42,935 bases of DNA from Anaerobutyricum hallii DSM 3353 (lineage in GTDB: Bacteria; Bacillota; Clostridia; Lachnospirales; Lachnospiraceae), in contig NZ_ACEP01000090.1 of NCBI RefSeq assembly GCF_000173975.1, forward strand, positions 1 through 42,935, in the 5' to 3' direction. Under the pieces are notes generated by a model. It had not been told where the DNA came from. It worked only from the letters and a program-made list of their open reading frames with translations, and did no database searches. Position numbers and translations under genes: made by a program. Numbering within the stretch: position 1 is the first letter of the stretch; every line of letters starts with the position of its first letter. Shown piece by piece: positions 41,393-42,935 of this stretch.

Positions 41393-42844
41393 ATGAAAAA
41401 GATTCTGTTTGCAGCTTCTGAATGCGTACCTTTTATGAAAACAGGCGGACTCGCAGACGTAGTAGGAGCATTACCAAAGGAATTTGACAAAAATGAGTGG
41501 GATGTACGTGTTGTAATGCCAAATTACCGCGGAATCCCAGAAGAGTACCGGAACAATTTTGAGTATGTTACTCATTTTTATATGGGAGTAGGGCCATACA
41601 TTCCAAACGTATATGTGGGCATTATGAAGTACGTTTACAATGGCATTACTTATTACTTTGTTGATAACTTAGATTACTTTGGAGCAATGGAGCCATATTC
41701 CGATACAAGAACTGACGTAGAAAAATTTACTTTCTTCTGTAAAGCAGTTCTTTCTATCCTTCCAGTTATTGATTTCCGCCCAGATTTGATTCACTGTCAT
41801 GACTGGCAGACAGGATTAATTCCAGTTTACTTAAAGACAGAATTTGCGGCAAACCCATTCTTCTGGGGTATTAAGACAATGATGACAATTCATAATCTTC
41901 GTTTCCAGGGTGTATGGGATATCAATACAATGAAAGGTTTAAGCGGACTTCCAGATTATCTCTTTACACCAGATAAGTTAGAGTTCAAAAAAGATGCGAA
42001 CATGCTCAAAGGTGGAATCGTTTATTCCGACTTTGTCACAACCGTAAGTAACACTTACGCACAGGAGATTCAGACAGCATACTATGGCGAAGGATTAGAC
42101 GGATTGTTAAGTGCACGCAACCAGAGCCTTTTTGGCATTGTAAATGGTGTCGATTACTCCTTATATGATCCGTCAAATGATGTAAAGCTCTATCGGAACT
42201 ATTCAGAATATAACCATCGGGAGGGAAAGGCTGCGAATAAAGCAGAACTCCAGAAACAGCTTGGCCTTGAAGTGAATCCGAACAAATACATGATCGGACT
42301 CATTTCCCGTCTGACAGACCAGAAAGGTCTCGATCTTGTACGCTACGCAATGGATCGTCTCATTGATGATAATACACAGATTGTCGTAATCGGAACCGGT
42401 GATCCTTCATACGAGGAAATGTTCCGTTACTATGCATGGTGTAACTCTGATAAAGTTTCTGCTAACATCCTCTATTCCGATGATTTAGCACATAAACTGT
42501 ATGCGGCAGCAGATGCTTTCTTAATGCCATCCTTATTCGAACCATGCGGATTAACACAGATTATCGCTTTCCATTACGGAACGATTCCAATTGTCCGCGA
42601 GACAGGTGGATTAAAAGATACCGTTATACCTCTGAATGAATTCGAGGATACCGGAGACGGATTCTCCTTCAGCAACTACAATGGAGATGAACTCATTAAT
42701 ACAGTAAACTACAGTAAGTACATTTACTTTGAACAGCCAGAAATTTGGGATCATATGATAACGAGAGCAATGGAGAAGAATCTTTCATGGGGAGTTTCGA
42801 AGAGACGGTATGAAGAACTGTATAATACGCTGATTGGACGATAG
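41393..42844 (+). CDS. glgA: Glycogen (starch) synthase, GT5
   Basis: GlgA adds glucose from ADP-glucose to the growing alpha-1,4-glucan. The 483-aa length matches bacterial GT5 enzymes. The N-terminal KTGGLADVVGALPKE motif binds ADP-glucose. HCHDWQTGLIPVYLK and TIHNLRFQG are typical N-domain segments, and the C-domain carries GLISRLTDQKGLDL, the catalytic MPSLFEPCGLTQI and the RETGGLKDTV loop. A GGGAGG site lies 7 bases before the ATG. The gene stands at the end of the window, and other glg genes would be expected downstream or elsewhere. It fits functionally with pgm and malQ in this window. Confidence 0.96.
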   Translation: MKKILFAASECVPFMKTGGLADVVGALPKEFDKNEWDVRVVMPNYRGIPEEYRNNFEYVTHFYMGVGPYIPNVYVGIMKYVYNGITYYFVDNLDYFGAMEPYSDTRTDVEKFTFFCKAVLSILPVIDFRPDLIHCHDWQTGLIPVYLKTEFAANPFFWGIKTMMTIHNLRFQGVWDINTMKGLSGLPDYLFTPDKLEFKKDANMLKGGIVYSDFVTTVSNTYAQEIQTAYYGEGLDGLLSARNQSLFGIVNGVDYSLYDPSNDVKLYRNYSEYNHREGKAANKAELQKQLGLEVNPNKYMIGLISRLTDQKGLDLVRYAMDRLIDDNTQIVVIGTGDPSYEEMFRYYAWCNSDKVSANILYSDDLAHKLYAAADAFLMPSLFEPCGLTQIIAFHYGTIPIVRETGGLKDTVIPLNEFEDTGDGFSFSNYNGDELINTVNYSKYIYFEQPEIWDHMITRAMEKNLSWGVSKRRYEELYNTLIGR

Positions 42845-42935
42845 ATAAACAGACGCCGCTGGTAAAAAGAAGTAGTAGTAGGATTGCCAGAAGAACTTGC
42901 GAGAAGACCCCTAAAAAATTTATTGATTTTATTCC
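42845..42935. other. Window end after glgA
   Basis: Ninety bases with no recognisable start, terminator or repeat core. CAGACGCCGCTGG faintly resembles the left flank of the palindromic elements, but no ATATTTGTG core follows within view. Confidence 0.3.

Noticed and set aside
42845-42935. Seventh palindromic element after glgA
   Set aside because: Only a faint flank resemblance is seen. No ATATTTGTG core or inverted arm is present before the window ends.

Overview
The window looks like chromosome from a low-GC, Gram-positive, anaerobic Firmicute of the class Clostridia, most likely a gut Lachnospiraceae (an Anaerobutyricum/Blautia/Roseburia-type organism; this is inferred from gene content, not from a search). 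Supporting signs are strong AGGAGG ribosome binding sites, sigma-A promoters, a multi-Fe-S [FeFe] hydrogenase, BioY under a BirA-type operator, the rpmE-yqhQ-prmC-prfA cluster, and small families (DUF6070-like, DUF2975 with a YozG-like regulator, CpXC) that I associate with this group.

Layout. 1-6.3 kb: glmS, an unrecognised protein, a DUF2975/XRE pair, a 56-aa membrane peptide, and phosphoglucomutase on the minus strand. 6.3-10 kb: an 800-bp gap holding a MITE-like repeat, a cytosolic parvulin isomerase, class II aldolase, then an interrupted small ORF directly ahead of a membrane-anchored protein with a HEPN-like R-x4-H motif. 10.1-17.6 kb: an oligosaccharide/maltodextrin locus. On the minus strand run binding protein, two permeases, LacI-type regulator and 4-alpha-glucanotransferase. 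Diverging from it is the shared transporter ATPase (MsmK type), behind a long, GC-rich, highly structured leader. 17.9-21.1 kb: an atypical transaldolase-family protein, a HAD phosphatase and a DUF6070-like protein. 21.6-26.1 kb (minus): a two-gene [FeFe] hydrogenase operon (a NuoF-fragment/GltD fusion flavoprotein plus the catalytic subunit), then bioY. 26.3-35.7 kb: one giant secreted multidomain surface protein (3135 aa). 35.9-42.9 kb: CpXC protein, L31, YqhQ, PrmC, RF1, HisC and glycogen synthase.

The most striking feature is not a gene. At least six intergenic copies of a roughly 190-bp palindromic element lie directly against the stop codons of glmS, pgm, msmK, the HAD gene, the DUF6070-like gene and hydA, always in the same orientation relative to the upstream gene. 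Each has a near-perfect 32-48-bp stem. The core (ATATTTGTG ... CACAAATAT around a branched apex) is shared, while the outer stem differs from copy to copy yet stays complementary within each copy. In two copies the terminal arm contains the stop codon and preceding coding bases, mirrored at the far end. A second repeat, MITE-like with TA-flanked GAGCGTGTTT inverted ends, is intact at 6729-6924, and one end of it truncates the glmS copy of the palindrome.

The metabolic genes fit a saccharolytic fermenter: oligosaccharide import and glucan transfer, phosphoglucomutase, glycogen synthase, aldolase, transaldolase-like enzyme, and H2 production or uptake linked to a pyridine nucleotide. No rRNA, tRNA, CRISPR array, prophage or intact insertion sequence was recognised.
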